Part shown: one piece after another, positions 25,236 to 33,885 of the stretch
Layout: each line of letters begins with the position of its first letter
Numbering within the stretch: position 1 is the first letter of the stretch
Source: Mastigocoleus testarum BC008
GTDB lineage: Bacteria > Cyanobacteriota > Cyanobacteriia > Cyanobacteriales > Nostocaceae
Direction of reading: 5' to 3'
DNA length: 64,000 nucleotides
Assembly (NCBI RefSeq): GCF_001456025.1
Contig: NZ_LMTZ01000162.1
Location: 147,694 to 211,693, forward strand
Notes under the pieces: generated by a model
The model's database searches: none
What the model was told of the DNA's origin: nothing
The model's input: only the letters and a program-made list of their open reading frames with translations
Translations under genes and position numbers: made by a program

Positions 25236-27758
25236 TCAACTCCTCCCAGAGACAATCTCGATTTGATGTCTCGTCGAATAAATTAAACTCTCAGGATGAA
25301 TTGGAATATTTCCCAAGCGATCGACCCTGATTCCTCGATCTGTATCCCTAACCAGCAGTTGTAGATCTTCTACACAATCCACCCCTTCACTGCTGTTTTC
25401 AATCGCTTGATAAACTTCTGATTGATAAACAGTCCGACCAAAAGACCAACCTTGTCCTTGACGTCCCCCGGTCAAAGGATGTAAGAATTTTTGTTTGAGA
25501 AAATTCTCAATTTCTTCACGGGTTCGCTCTGGATTAAATTCAGACCAAATTCGCACAACCGCTCTAACACTCACCTCAACAAAGTGGGAAGGAATGACTT
25601 CTATTTGGGTAGTAATCAACCTATGTTTATTTAAATGTCGATGGACAGCTTGTAAAAACCCCGGACTTGGTTGAGTTGGTTTTGAGGTTTCACTGTAGGG
25701 TACGACAACAACTCTGACCAGGGAATTTGGTTCTTGTTCTTGCGGTAGAATTGCCTTAGCTCTAGCTACCCGCAGTCCAGGGGTGGAAAGAGTTAATTGC
25801 TCAAAATCTTCACTAGTAACAGCGCGATCTATTCTTTTGAGTTCTTTTCTTGCTCGTAGCTTTCCTTCTTCTAAGGATTCGTGGAAATTTCCTCCTAAAG
25901 CAGCTTTTTGATTCTTAACGGTGATGAATTGTTCATCCAACAGACCATAAGCTGGATTGCAAATCTCATTGATAGTATTAGCTTCTACATTTCCTTGCTC
26001 TCCCCTGACAAGTTGACAGGAAATAATGCGGATGTTGTACTCGTTCTGAGAATCAGAAACAGGAGGAATATTTCCATTGACTCCATCCCCAAAATAGATT
26101 TCACCGTTTTGTGGATCTAAAACATAATGAGGGTCTTCTGGTTGGGAAGCATCAAAATCATCAACTCGAATCCAATCACACCAATAATAATTATTATTAA
26201 TTTTTTCTTTAACTTGAATTTGGAATGTTTTAGTAACAATAGGAAATAGTTCGAGGGAGAAACTTTGATTGGGTAATCCATTGCTGTGGAATAGACCCTG
26301 GGGATGATCTGAATCGGAAAAATAGGAAATTACTCTAACATTATTAATTGCTGCTGGGGGAATTTCTCCTCTAAAAGTAATCCTGATCGCCTCGTGATTT
26401 TCTGTTTTATCTAACTCATAATCATACCAATCTTGCCAATATTCATTTTTCCAATATCCATCTGACATCTTTACTTGGAGAATATTGTCACCTTTAAGAG
26501 TTAAATAAGAAGTAGGAAATAACTGCACAGATTCGCCATTACTGGAATAGGTTGTTACTTCCGTAAAAGTATCGATCTGGGTAGCTGATATAGTGTTGAG
26601 GAGAATTGAATTTATTTTCGGTGCTAGTTCATATCCAGCGCGATCGACCTTGATACGCAACCAATACATTTGTTCGGGAAATGGAAAGATATTCCGTACC
26701 CTCATGTCAATGGGAGTATGAAACCAAACCCGTCCACTCTGATATAAAACCTGGGTTTCATCTCGTTCTACCCGTAGTTTTTGCCAATATCCAGTTCCAC
26801 CATAATATTCCCATTTCAGAGAAACTGAAGGGATAAAATCTACAGGTTGTTCTCCGTGAATACCTCTACCTACAGGATAATTTTCAAACAGATTAAAAGT
26901 TAGAGGAATAGTTTTGTAAGCGGGAAATGGTTGAGCATAGACAATTAACTTGTCGTTTAACTTATCGTCTTCTTTGGAAACATAAAAATAAATCTCACTA
27001 CTTATTTCTGAGTTAGAGACGAGTTTAACTCGGTTGTTCCCCTCATCAAGTTCTAAAGTTAGTTCGCGATTCCCATCACGGATTGCAATTATTTTTCCAT
27101 CATTGATTTTGCTAATAGCTTGGTTATCTAGATTTTTAACCCAACTGATTCCTAAATACTGGTTTAAATACTGCTTTAATCTTTCTGTATCAGCATTTTC
27201 CTCAGAACTGGGAACTTTATCCCAGTCAAATAAATAGAGTGGATCGAATCCAAGATATAAGAAATTACCAACCTCAGCTGTTTCACCAAAAGCATAGAAA
27301 GAAAGTCCCTTCTGGCGATCGACATCGAGATTATCTTTGCGCTCCCTTCCATAAGAACTAATAATTTTTCCCAGTTGAGCGGGGACGAGCAATAGTGATT
27401 CATCTGTCTCAAAGACAACTTTTCCCTTAGTTGTTAGCTTCGTTTTCTGGGGAACCAGAACGGGTGTCAACATTTGCTGGTCAACCAAGGAAAAAGTGAC
27501 ATCGGTAGTAGCTGAATTCGCGTCTTTGAGTCGTACACCCAAGAGTTTGAGAAATTTGAGATAATTTTCGTCCCTGACTTGATCCAGATAATAACGCTGG
27601 ATTTCAGTCAACCAAGCAAACAGCTCGATGAAAGTGATACCAGGATCGTGAGTATTATGATCCGTCCAATTGGGAGCATTGCGGGGAATTAATTTCCGCG
27701 CATCTTCCATGAATTGAGCAAAAGTTTTATCGTCTAACTGGGGTAAAGGTAGTGACAT
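25236..27758 (-). CDS. Baseplate J-like assembly protein (smaller copy)
   Basis: The 840-residue protein has the TIGR02243 / baseplate J organisation. The N-terminus FMEDARKLIPRNAPNWTDHN and DPGITFIELFAWLTEIQRYY is the usual entry motif. The J core lies towards the C-terminus: YFGDGVNGNIPP, VRGEQGNVEANTINEI and RIDRAVTSEDFEQLTLSTPG, followed by LNKHRLITTQIEVIPSHF and HPLTGGRQGQGWSFGRTVYQ. Such proteins form the wedges of contractile baseplates. The stop codon is 1 nt from the ATG of the tail-tip gene and contains its ribosome site, so the two are translationally linked. The ATG at 27758 lies 22 nt below the stop of the larger paralogue. Confidence 0.9.
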   Translation of the reverse strand: MSLPLPQLDDKTFAQFMEDARKLIPRNAPNWTDHNTHDPGITFIELFAWLTEIQRYYLDQVRDENYLKFLKLLGVRLKDANSATTDVTFSLVDQQMLTPVLVPQKTKLTTKGKVVFETDESLLLVPAQLGKIISSYGRERKDNLDVDRQKGLSFYAFGETAEVGNFLYLGFDPLYLFDWDKVPSSEENADTERLKQYLNQYLGISWVKNLDNQAISKINDGKIIAIRDGNRELTLELDEGNNRVKLVSNSEISSEIYFYVSKEDDKLNDKLIVYAQPFPAYKTIPLTFNLFENYPVGRGIHGEQPVDFIPSVSLKWEYYGGTGYWQKLRVERDETQVLYQSGRVWFHTPIDMRVRNIFPFPEQMYWLRIKVDRAGYELAPKINSILLNTISATQIDTFTEVTTYSSNGESVQLFPTSYLTLKGDNILQVKMSDGYWKNEYWQDWYDYELDKTENHEAIRITFRGEIPPAAINNVRVISYFSDSDHPQGLFHSNGLPNQSFSLELFPIVTKTFQIQVKEKINNNYYWCDWIRVDDFDASQPEDPHYVLDPQNGEIYFGDGVNGNIPPVSDSQNEYNIRIISCQLVRGEQGNVEANTINEICNPAYGLLDEQFITVKNQKAALGGNFHESLEEGKLRARKELKRIDRAVTSEDFEQLTLSTPGLRVARAKAILPQEQEPNSLVRVVVVPYSETSKPTQPSPGFLQAVHRHLNKHRLITTQIEVIPSHFVEVSVRAVVRIWSEFNPERTREEIENFLKQKFLHPLTGGRQGQGWSFGRTVYQSEVYQAIENSSEGVDCVEDLQLLVRDTDRGIRVDRLGNIPIHPESLIYSTRHQIEIVSGRS

Positions 27759-27780
27759 GATTGCATTTTCCGTTGATTGC

Positions 27781-30700
27781 TTAATTAACTGTAAATTCTG
27801 AAATATTAGATTCTGAAATATTTTTTGCTTTAACGCTAATTAGATGTTGACCGCTAGAAACTAATGTATAAGCAGGTAAATTAACTTCATCATCTGTAAT
27901 ATTAGTAATCAAAGATTCGACACGATCTAAACCGGGAATAGATCCTAATAAAGCATAAAAATCAGATAAACAAGGTAAACGTCCAAATTCCCATCCTTGG
28001 TTAGAGTATCCACCGGTCAAGGGATGGAGAAAAGCATTAAGGATTTCCATCGCTCTAAGTTTTACATTGGATATAGCTTCAATATCATCTGCGATCAGTA
28101 CCGTCTCAATTACCACCTCAAAATAAATCGGACCGCTGACTCGCAGATGTTTGGGTGAAGTAACAACATTTGCAGTATGTTTTTGTAAATATCTCTCAAC
28201 TTGCTGTCTTAGCAGTAATGAAGGTTTAGGTTGAAGTTCACTACTGTTGGGAACAACAATCAGGGTTACCCAACCAAGTTCATAGTTTCCTTGATCATTA
28301 AAATTTGGTAGACACTTGACTCGGGAAATACTGCGAGAAGCTTGACGAGTTAAATATTCAAAATCACTTACTGTTACAGCACGGTTGCGATGTTTCAATA
28401 TTTGTGGACCGCGTTGTAAAGCTTTTTCTAGTAACTCGGTATCCGTACCCCCCTCTCCAGGTTCGGGATTAGTAACACTATCCACATAAGCGATCGAGCT
28501 TTTCAAAGCATTGATTTCAAAGCGTCCAATATTACCCTTTGTTCCACCTCCTAATTGATAATTGGCGATAATATTATTTGCACCTATCGGGGGTATTGCT
28601 CCCTGTGTACCATTACCAAACTTAATTTGTCCAAAAGTTCGGTCAACTTGATAATGACGGTCATTTTGGTCAGATTCGAGTAATTCCTGTTTAGGTTCCC
28701 ATCTCACCCAAAATTCTTGGATATCTCCTCGGTTATCTTTAACTTCCCTAACTCTAATCTTGCGCTGACGGGAAAGATTTTTTTGCTCTTCGCTGGAAAG
28801 AGCATTAAACTCATTTACCCAAAGTTCTTCAGAAATTACAGGAGACTTAGAAAAAGTAAAAGTTTGGTCTGCTCTACCGTCGCTAGAACCAAGAATTTCA
28901 TTATTAATCGTCTCTATTTGGGAAGCCCATGTTGTGTTTAAATCGATACCCTTAATTTTGGGAGCAGGAGCAAAATTTACAGCATTGTCTTGTCTATTAT
29001 TTTTGTTACTATTAATTTTCTTTTCTGGCTTAAATTTGTCCTCTACATCAACAACCCGAATCCAGTAAAGTAATTGACCAAAGCGTGATATTTGGGCAAA
29101 ATCAGAAGAACCAATAAATTCAACTGTCCCACTTCGAGTTAAACCGTTGGTTAGATCTTGAACTTCTAAAGGTACCCACTCACCTTTACCTTGTCTCCTG
29201 CTGTAATATTCCCAATTAAGTTGTGGTCTATTTTTCTTAGTATAAGCTTGTATCTCTAATGAAAAGAAAATACTAATTGGTCCTTTTAATGGAGGAGCAT
29301 CAAAGCCAAGATAAAGAGATTGATGTAATACTTCAAGAGACTCAAAAGGTTTAAATGTAATATCAGTTGTTTTGCTTTCTTCAGTTTTATCTTGATACTG
29401 TAAATTATTAAAAGTTAAACAATAATCCAAAAGGCTAGCTTCCGGTACGTAAGTAATAGTAAAATCCTCAAGTAGAGGAGCATTAAATCTATACTCAGTA
29501 ATATTTTCGTTATTTTCAGAATTAATTTGTACTACTTCTCTTCCATAAGTACCATTGATTAAACGTACCCGTAACCAATATTGTAATTCGCCATTAATTG
29601 TTGTTTTTTCGATATCTTCCGGACAAATAAAAGATAATTCAACAAAACTTCCATCTTGCTGAGTTAAGTTAATAATTGTTGCATCGGTTTCTCCTTGAGA
29701 GACATCTCCTTGAAATATAATCTTATCCCAGCTACTTCCATTCCAATATTCCCAAGAAAGGATAGGATCTTGAATTTCATTGCTGTGGTCTTCTTCTGGT
29801 TGTTTGATTTGAAATTGTAAAGTCAGAGTAACACCTTTTTTGGAAAATGCTTCTTGGTTCGCAAAGTAAAAAGTATCCAACTGTCGGGGCTGTTTACCAA
29901 AAGGATAAAACTCTTGGCTAGCATCAATCGGAACATCATTGTAAAATGCCTTATTGAGAGGAACACCTGCAGTTGTATCACTTATTTCTAAAGGTGTTGC
30001 TGTTACTTTGATAGTATCTATTTCAATAGTATCTAATTTATTTATTTCTAAACTTTCACTTTCTGTACTATCAATAATCACACAGCGAATCCATCGGCTT
30101 TTTACTTTGTTAACTTCCTTTTCTTTAATTTCATCATTATTGTTTTTAATAAAAGTAATATTGTTATCTACGATTTCATAATCATCAAAAGAATACCATC
30201 CTAAAATTTTAGTCTCTTGACTTTCTCCCCAATATTCCCATTGAACAAATTCAGAATTCACAAGCTGTTCTGGTGCGTTAGATATTTCTAGAGTTACGCG
30301 AACACTAGCGGTAATATTAAAAATATCCAAATGTCCCAGATACAAAATATGTTCTTGTTTATTCTTTCCTGTAAATAGTTCAAAATTTATGACTTTTTCA
30401 ACTCTAGTATTTATTGTCCTATAGGAATTAATAAGTTTATCCTTAAGAGTAACTTTTTTCCCAGAAATATTATCTACTTCTACATACTCATTATTCGAGA
30501 ATTTTTGAAATTCAAGAATGTCCCCTGGCTTAATTTCTAAAGTATTTTCTAAAAATAAACTAGTATCTCCTTCCCGGACATTAGATATTAACTTAGTAGA
30601 TACGGGATTTAACCTTCCTTTCGCCAAAAAATATGGAGGTATAGAGAAAACACTATCCTCCATTTTCTTAAAGCTATAAGCATCAACCAGTTGAGCAGGA

Positions 30701-31098
30701 GTTGCTAAAATATTCCTTTCAGTCTCAAAATTAATGGAGTCACCACCTTGAGCAGATTGAGCAGAAACCGAAGTTTTTGCTGGGATCAAAATAGTTTTAA
30801 CAGTGCCTTGACTGAGATAAAATGTTACGGGTACCCGAGACTGTTGAGCAGGTAATAATTGAACGCCAAGTATATCCAGAAAAGCAATGAAATTTTTCTC
30901 TGGAACTTGGTTTAACTGCTCAAGAGTACCTGTAATCATATGAGCAAAGATTTTAAGTAGTGCTGAATCTGGAGTATTATCATCAGCAACTAACCATTCC
31001 GGAGTATAGTAAGGAATTAAATTCCGGATTTCTTGTAGTATATTTGCAAATTTTATTGTGTTAATTTTTGGTGGTGCTCGCATTTTTTTACTATTCAA
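27781..31098 (-). CDS. Baseplate J-like assembly protein (large copy)
   Basis: The 1105-residue protein is a paralogue of the next gene and also of TIGR02243 type. The entry motif is IRNLIPYYTPEWLVADDNTP, DSALLKIFAHMITGTLEQLN. Several beta-sandwich segments with repeated WEYW motifs follow (VQWEYWGES, LSWEYWNGSSW, LNWEYYSRRQ). The J core is at about 830-1000 (IKFGNGTQGAIPP, GTKGNIGRFEINAL, HRNRAVTVSDFEYLTRQASR) and the C-terminus has FLHPLTGGYSNQGWEFGR. Length and order match the larger of the two J proteins in Afp-type systems. The start is ATG 31098; a 116-nt gap separates it from the gp25 gene. Confidence 0.9.
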   Translation of the reverse strand: MNSKKMRAPPKINTIKFANILQEIRNLIPYYTPEWLVADDNTPDSALLKIFAHMITGTLEQLNQVPEKNFIAFLDILGVQLLPAQQSRVPVTFYLSQGTVKTILIPAKTSVSAQSAQGGDSINFETERNILATPAQLVDAYSFKKMEDSVFSIPPYFLAKGRLNPVSTKLISNVREGDTSLFLENTLEIKPGDILEFQKFSNNEYVEVDNISGKKVTLKDKLINSYRTINTRVEKVINFELFTGKNKQEHILYLGHLDIFNITASVRVTLEISNAPEQLVNSEFVQWEYWGESQETKILGWYSFDDYEIVDNNITFIKNNNDEIKEKEVNKVKSRWIRCVIIDSTESESLEINKLDTIEIDTIKVTATPLEISDTTAGVPLNKAFYNDVPIDASQEFYPFGKQPRQLDTFYFANQEAFSKKGVTLTLQFQIKQPEEDHSNEIQDPILSWEYWNGSSWDKIIFQGDVSQGETDATIINLTQQDGSFVELSFICPEDIEKTTINGELQYWLRVRLINGTYGREVVQINSENNENITEYRFNAPLLEDFTITYVPEASLLDYCLTFNNLQYQDKTEESKTTDITFKPFESLEVLHQSLYLGFDAPPLKGPISIFFSLEIQAYTKKNRPQLNWEYYSRRQGKGEWVPLEVQDLTNGLTRSGTVEFIGSSDFAQISRFGQLLYWIRVVDVEDKFKPEKKINSNKNNRQDNAVNFAPAPKIKGIDLNTTWASQIETINNEILGSSDGRADQTFTFSKSPVISEELWVNEFNALSSEEQKNLSRQRKIRVREVKDNRGDIQEFWVRWEPKQELLESDQNDRHYQVDRTFGQIKFGNGTQGAIPPIGANNIIANYQLGGGTKGNIGRFEINALKSSIAYVDSVTNPEPGEGGTDTELLEKALQRGPQILKHRNRAVTVSDFEYLTRQASRSISRVKCLPNFNDQGNYELGWVTLIVVPNSSELQPKPSLLLRQQVERYLQKHTANVVTSPKHLRVSGPIYFEVVIETVLIADDIEAISNVKLRAMEILNAFLHPLTGGYSNQGWEFGRLPCLSDFYALLGSIPGLDRVESLITNITDDEVNLPAYTLVSSGQHLISVKAKNISESNISEFTVN

Positions 31099-31214
31099 AA
31101 AATCACAATCATTATTGTTATTAAAATTTATATTTTATCCCTGAATTTTTAGTTTTTAGTTTGAGCTTTTAAATTTGAACTTTAATTATAATATTCTAAC
31201 TTTTTACTTAATCA

Positions 31215-31610
31215 TTATCCTCCTTGAAGATAGAATGGGTAAACTAAATTGAATGCATTATTTGTTTTGCGAACTCGATAATTGATATTAATTTTCAAGT
31301 TTCCTGGAGTTTTTGGAATTGGAATAACTTTAATTTCATTCAAATCAATTCTGGGTTCCCAACGAATTAAAGCTTCTCGTACGCTTGATTCTACTAACCC
31401 TAAAGTAGTCATACTCAGAGTTGCAAAAATAAAATTATGAATTTCACAACCAAAATCAGGTTGCATAGCTCGCTCACCTTTACTAGTTGCAAGAATAATC
31501 CAGATTGATTCTCGAATATTTTCTTCATATTCCGATATCAAGATTTTCCCAGTGGAATTGTCCACCTTTACCGGAAACTTCCAACCGATTCCTAAAAACT
31601 CTTTAGCCAT
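31215..31610 (-). CDS. gp25-like baseplate protein
   Basis: The 131-residue protein is a typical single-domain GPW/gp25 protein: FLGIGWKFPVKVDNSTGKI, the conserved ESIWIILATSKGERAMQPDF, FGCEIHNFIF and LVESSVREALIRWEPRIDL. In T4 and P2 relatives gp25 nucleates sheath assembly on the baseplate. Length is as expected and the start at ATG 31610 is clear. It follows the spike gene by 56 nt and precedes the large J protein, the usual gene order. Confidence 0.95.
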   Translation of the reverse strand: MAKEFLGIGWKFPVKVDNSTGKILISEYEENIRESIWIILATSKGERAMQPDFGCEIHNFIFATLSMTTLGLVESSVREALIRWEPRIDLNEIKVIPIPKTPGNLKININYRVRKTNNAFNLVYPFYLQGG

Positions 31611-31666
31611 TTTTATCTCTTACTACTAATTACTCATTACTTCTTACTTACAATTACCTCGATATT

Positions 31667-31996
31667 TTATGACTCCGTATCTTTAAGGGGAGGGTAAACA
31701 AAACCAATGATAAAAGGATATTCAAAGCTACCTTGTTCAAAAGCAATTAATACTACATCATGAACATCTACGGAAGGAGTACTACCCTTATCACTCGTAA
31801 TTATTCGCGCTGTAATTTCATCATTTTGGTCTTGATTAATTTCACCTTTATACTTTCTCCATTGAAATTTTACTTTGACTTTTCCATTACTTATTTCTGA
31901 GATATTTGTAACAGTTGCGAGAGCTACTCCTCGAATCGAAGCTCCATTAGTTTTGTCTTGTGATTGGAGAAAAAAGCAATTACGTAAATCCTTCAT
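31667..31996 (-). CDS. Spike protein, gp5/gpV OB-fold domain
   Basis: The 109-residue protein corresponds to the OB-fold part of phage gpV or of the VgrG middle region: IRGVALATVTNISEISNGKV, VKFQW and VHDVVLIAFEQGSFEYPFII, GFVYPP. It lacks the N-terminal gpD-like part, which is encoded separately by the gene just upstream, and has no long C-terminal beta-helix. In Afp and Pvc systems these parts are usually one protein. The ATG overlaps the TGA of the upstream gene as ATGA (4 nt), so the two halves are translationally coupled and likely made in equal amounts. Confidence 0.85.
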   Translation of the reverse strand: MKDLRNCFFLQSQDKTNGASIRGVALATVTNISEISNGKVKVKFQWRKYKGEINQDQNDEITARIITSDKGSTPSVDVHDVVLIAFEQGSFEYPFIIGFVYPPLKDTES

Positions 31997-33165
31997 GATA
32001 ATGGTGTTGTTTCTGAAGTAACTATTATGTCGTCCTCATTGGGTACTCGTTTGACATCAAAAGTTGTTTTATAACCCGAACTACTAAGACTATGATTTGT
32101 TTTTTCAATATAATAAGTATTACTAAACTTGCTTCCCAAACCTTTTAGCTCAATATTTGTACCAGCTAAAATATCGGGAACACCGATAGATTCTCCACTC
32201 CCCTTGAGTACATCTTCATGTTTTTTTAATAAAATAGATTTTGCTAAGTTTTTAGCATGTTCTTCTGATGATACAGGTTGTTTAACCTGTTCCTTGATAA
32301 TTTGTTCGGTCGATTGTTCTCCTGTAATATGACTAATGATTTTATGAAGAAAAATTTTTTTAATCTCATCATTAAAAATCTTTGCTGTCGCTGTAATATT
32401 TTTCTTGTCATCTGTAGTATTTTGTCCAATAACATCTATTTGGAAAACCCGCTCAGCAATGTTAAGATCTGGAGAAAAATTAATAAGACTTACCTGCCAT
32501 TCTAAAGTCACAATTGGTTGTGATTTATATATTGGTTTTCGAAAAAAAAGTGTTTTCTTAAAAACGAAAAATTCATAAAAATTTCTTTCAGCTAATCGCG
32601 TTAAAAATTCAAAATCATTTTCTTTTTCTTGTTTTACAATTTGTTCATATTCAACTTCTGTATCATCTATAGTTTTTTCATCATTAGGAAATGGATATGG
32701 ATCACTAGAATAAATCTGAAGTTGATAATAATTTGCTATCTCTTCTACAACTTCATGGTCTTTTTTATTCTTCCAAGAGCGTGGTTTTTTTTCTTTCATC
32801 ATTCGATAGGAAATGTCAAAACCACTGACCTCTATCTCAGGGTTACCACCAGAAAGGAAATCTATCTTGACTGCAGTAATTATGCCAAATATAATCGTTT
32901 TTATTTCATTCGCGTAACCAAGTTTAATTTCAACTTCCGCGTCAAAAACTAATACATTTTCAACAAAAGAGTTTATTTCCCTAGTAATGGGATTAAAAGC
33001 ATTAAAAATAATAAAAGAAAAAGTATCAGCACCATCTAAAGTGTTGTCAACATTTACACTGATTACTTCCACTCCTGCTTTGAGAATATCCTGTCCTTCA
33101 ACTAAAATCTCAAAAGTAGGAGCATATAAATTGTGATATTTTTGCTCTAGAGCTACAATATCCAT
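31993..33165 (-). CDS. Spike hub, phage late control D (gpD) / VgrG N-terminal-like
   Basis: The 390-residue protein has the gpD-type beta-barrel hub: an N-terminal part with IKLGYANEIKTIIFGIITAV, then FDISYRMMKEKKPRSWKNKK, EQIVKQEKENDFEFLTRLAE RNFYEFF (typical of the VgrG/gpD second barrel), and the C-terminal GVPDILAGTNIELKGLGSKF with YYIEKTNHSLSSSGYKTTFD. It forms the trimeric hub carrying the spike tip. The OB-fold is on the next gene, overlapped by 4 nt. The start is ATG 33165, 4 nt below the stop of the LysM gene. Confidence 0.9.
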   Translation of the reverse strand: MDIVALEQKYHNLYAPTFEILVEGQDILKAGVEVISVNVDNTLDGADTFSFIIFNAFNPITREINSFVENVLVFDAEVEIKLGYANEIKTIIFGIITAVKIDFLSGGNPEIEVSGFDISYRMMKEKKPRSWKNKKDHEVVEEIANYYQLQIYSSDPYPFPNDEKTIDDTEVEYEQIVKQEKENDFEFLTRLAERNFYEFFVFKKTLFFRKPIYKSQPIVTLEWQVSLINFSPDLNIAERVFQIDVIGQNTTDDKKNITATAKIFNDEIKKIFLHKIISHITGEQSTEQIIKEQVKQPVSSEEHAKNLAKSILLKKHEDVLKGSGESIGVPDILAGTNIELKGLGSKFSNTYYIEKTNHSLSSSGYKTTFDVKRVPNEDDIIVTSETTPLS

Positions 33166-33169
33166 AATA

Positions 33170-33799
33170 TTATTTTAAAACTGGAACAATAAGTTCTTGA
33201 GCAACTGTTAAAAGACGGGGGTTGCTGATTTTATTGGCGTTAGCTATTAGACGCCACAAACTTGAGTCTTTATATTCTTTATTCGCGATCATCCATAGAG
33301 AATCGCCTTGTTTGGGAATAATTCTTTTGGTGTCAGCGCTAGATTCTTTACGCACCCCTTGTATCTGCTCACTCAGAGTTTTATATTCTTTGAAAGTAAC
33401 ACTCAGAGTTGCTCTAACTGGAACTCCTGATTCCAAGAATAAAGTGAATGTTTGATTGACTTGTTCTAAAGTTGCTCTAAAAGAAAGAGAACCCCAACGA
33501 AATTCACAAATTGGAGGAGCATGGAGAATTGGATCTATATCTAATAATGATGTGACTTGTGTTGTGTAGCTTCTAACGTCTTCTCCTCTTTCATAAGAAT
33601 CGAAAAATAGATCCATTGTTAAGGTTTGAGTGTTACCATTGACAAATTGAGTAGCAGGTGTAGCAGTCCCAGGAACTGCGGTACGTTGAAATTGATTGCT
33701 TGTCTCCAGAGAATATTCAGTTGGATTAAATAAAACCTCGATTTCTTTTCTGCTCAAATCTCCATTTCCTGCCAGAATAAAAGCCTTTTCTAAAGCCAT
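33170..33799 (-). CDS. LysM-containing baseplate adaptor
   Basis: In the 209-residue protein the first 150 residues match the tube-initiator/adaptor family of contractile injection systems (IEVLFNPTEYSLETSNQFQR, LTMDLFFDSYERGEDVRSYT, VPVRATLSVTFKEYKTLSEQ). The last 50 are a LysM domain (IIPKQGDSLWMIANKEYKDS, LIANANKISNPRLL). In Afp and Pvc (Afp7-like) this protein links the tube to the hub. The LysM domain may bind protein or peptidoglycan at the baseplate. ATG 33799; it follows a short AT-rich tandem repeat. Confidence 0.9.
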   Translation of the reverse strand: MALEKAFILAGNGDLSRKEIEVLFNPTEYSLETSNQFQRTAVPGTATPATQFVNGNTQTLTMDLFFDSYERGEDVRSYTTQVTSLLDIDPILHAPPICEFRWGSLSFRATLEQVNQTFTLFLESGVPVRATLSVTFKEYKTLSEQIQGVRKESSADTKRIIPKQGDSLWMIANKEYKDSSLWRLIANANKISNPRLLTVAQELIVPVLK

Positions 33800-33825
33800 T
33801 TTTACCTTCCTTTTAACGTTATTCC

Positions 33826-33885
33826 AATATTGAATTTAAAAAATATTGGACTTAAAAATATTGAACTTAAAAATATTGAACTTAC
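33826..33885. repeat. 15-nt tandem repeat between CIS genes
   Basis: Four copies of an AAATATTGAACTTAA unit fill the gap between the LysM gene and the 660-aa gene and run across the latter's stop codon. Confidence 0.8.
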
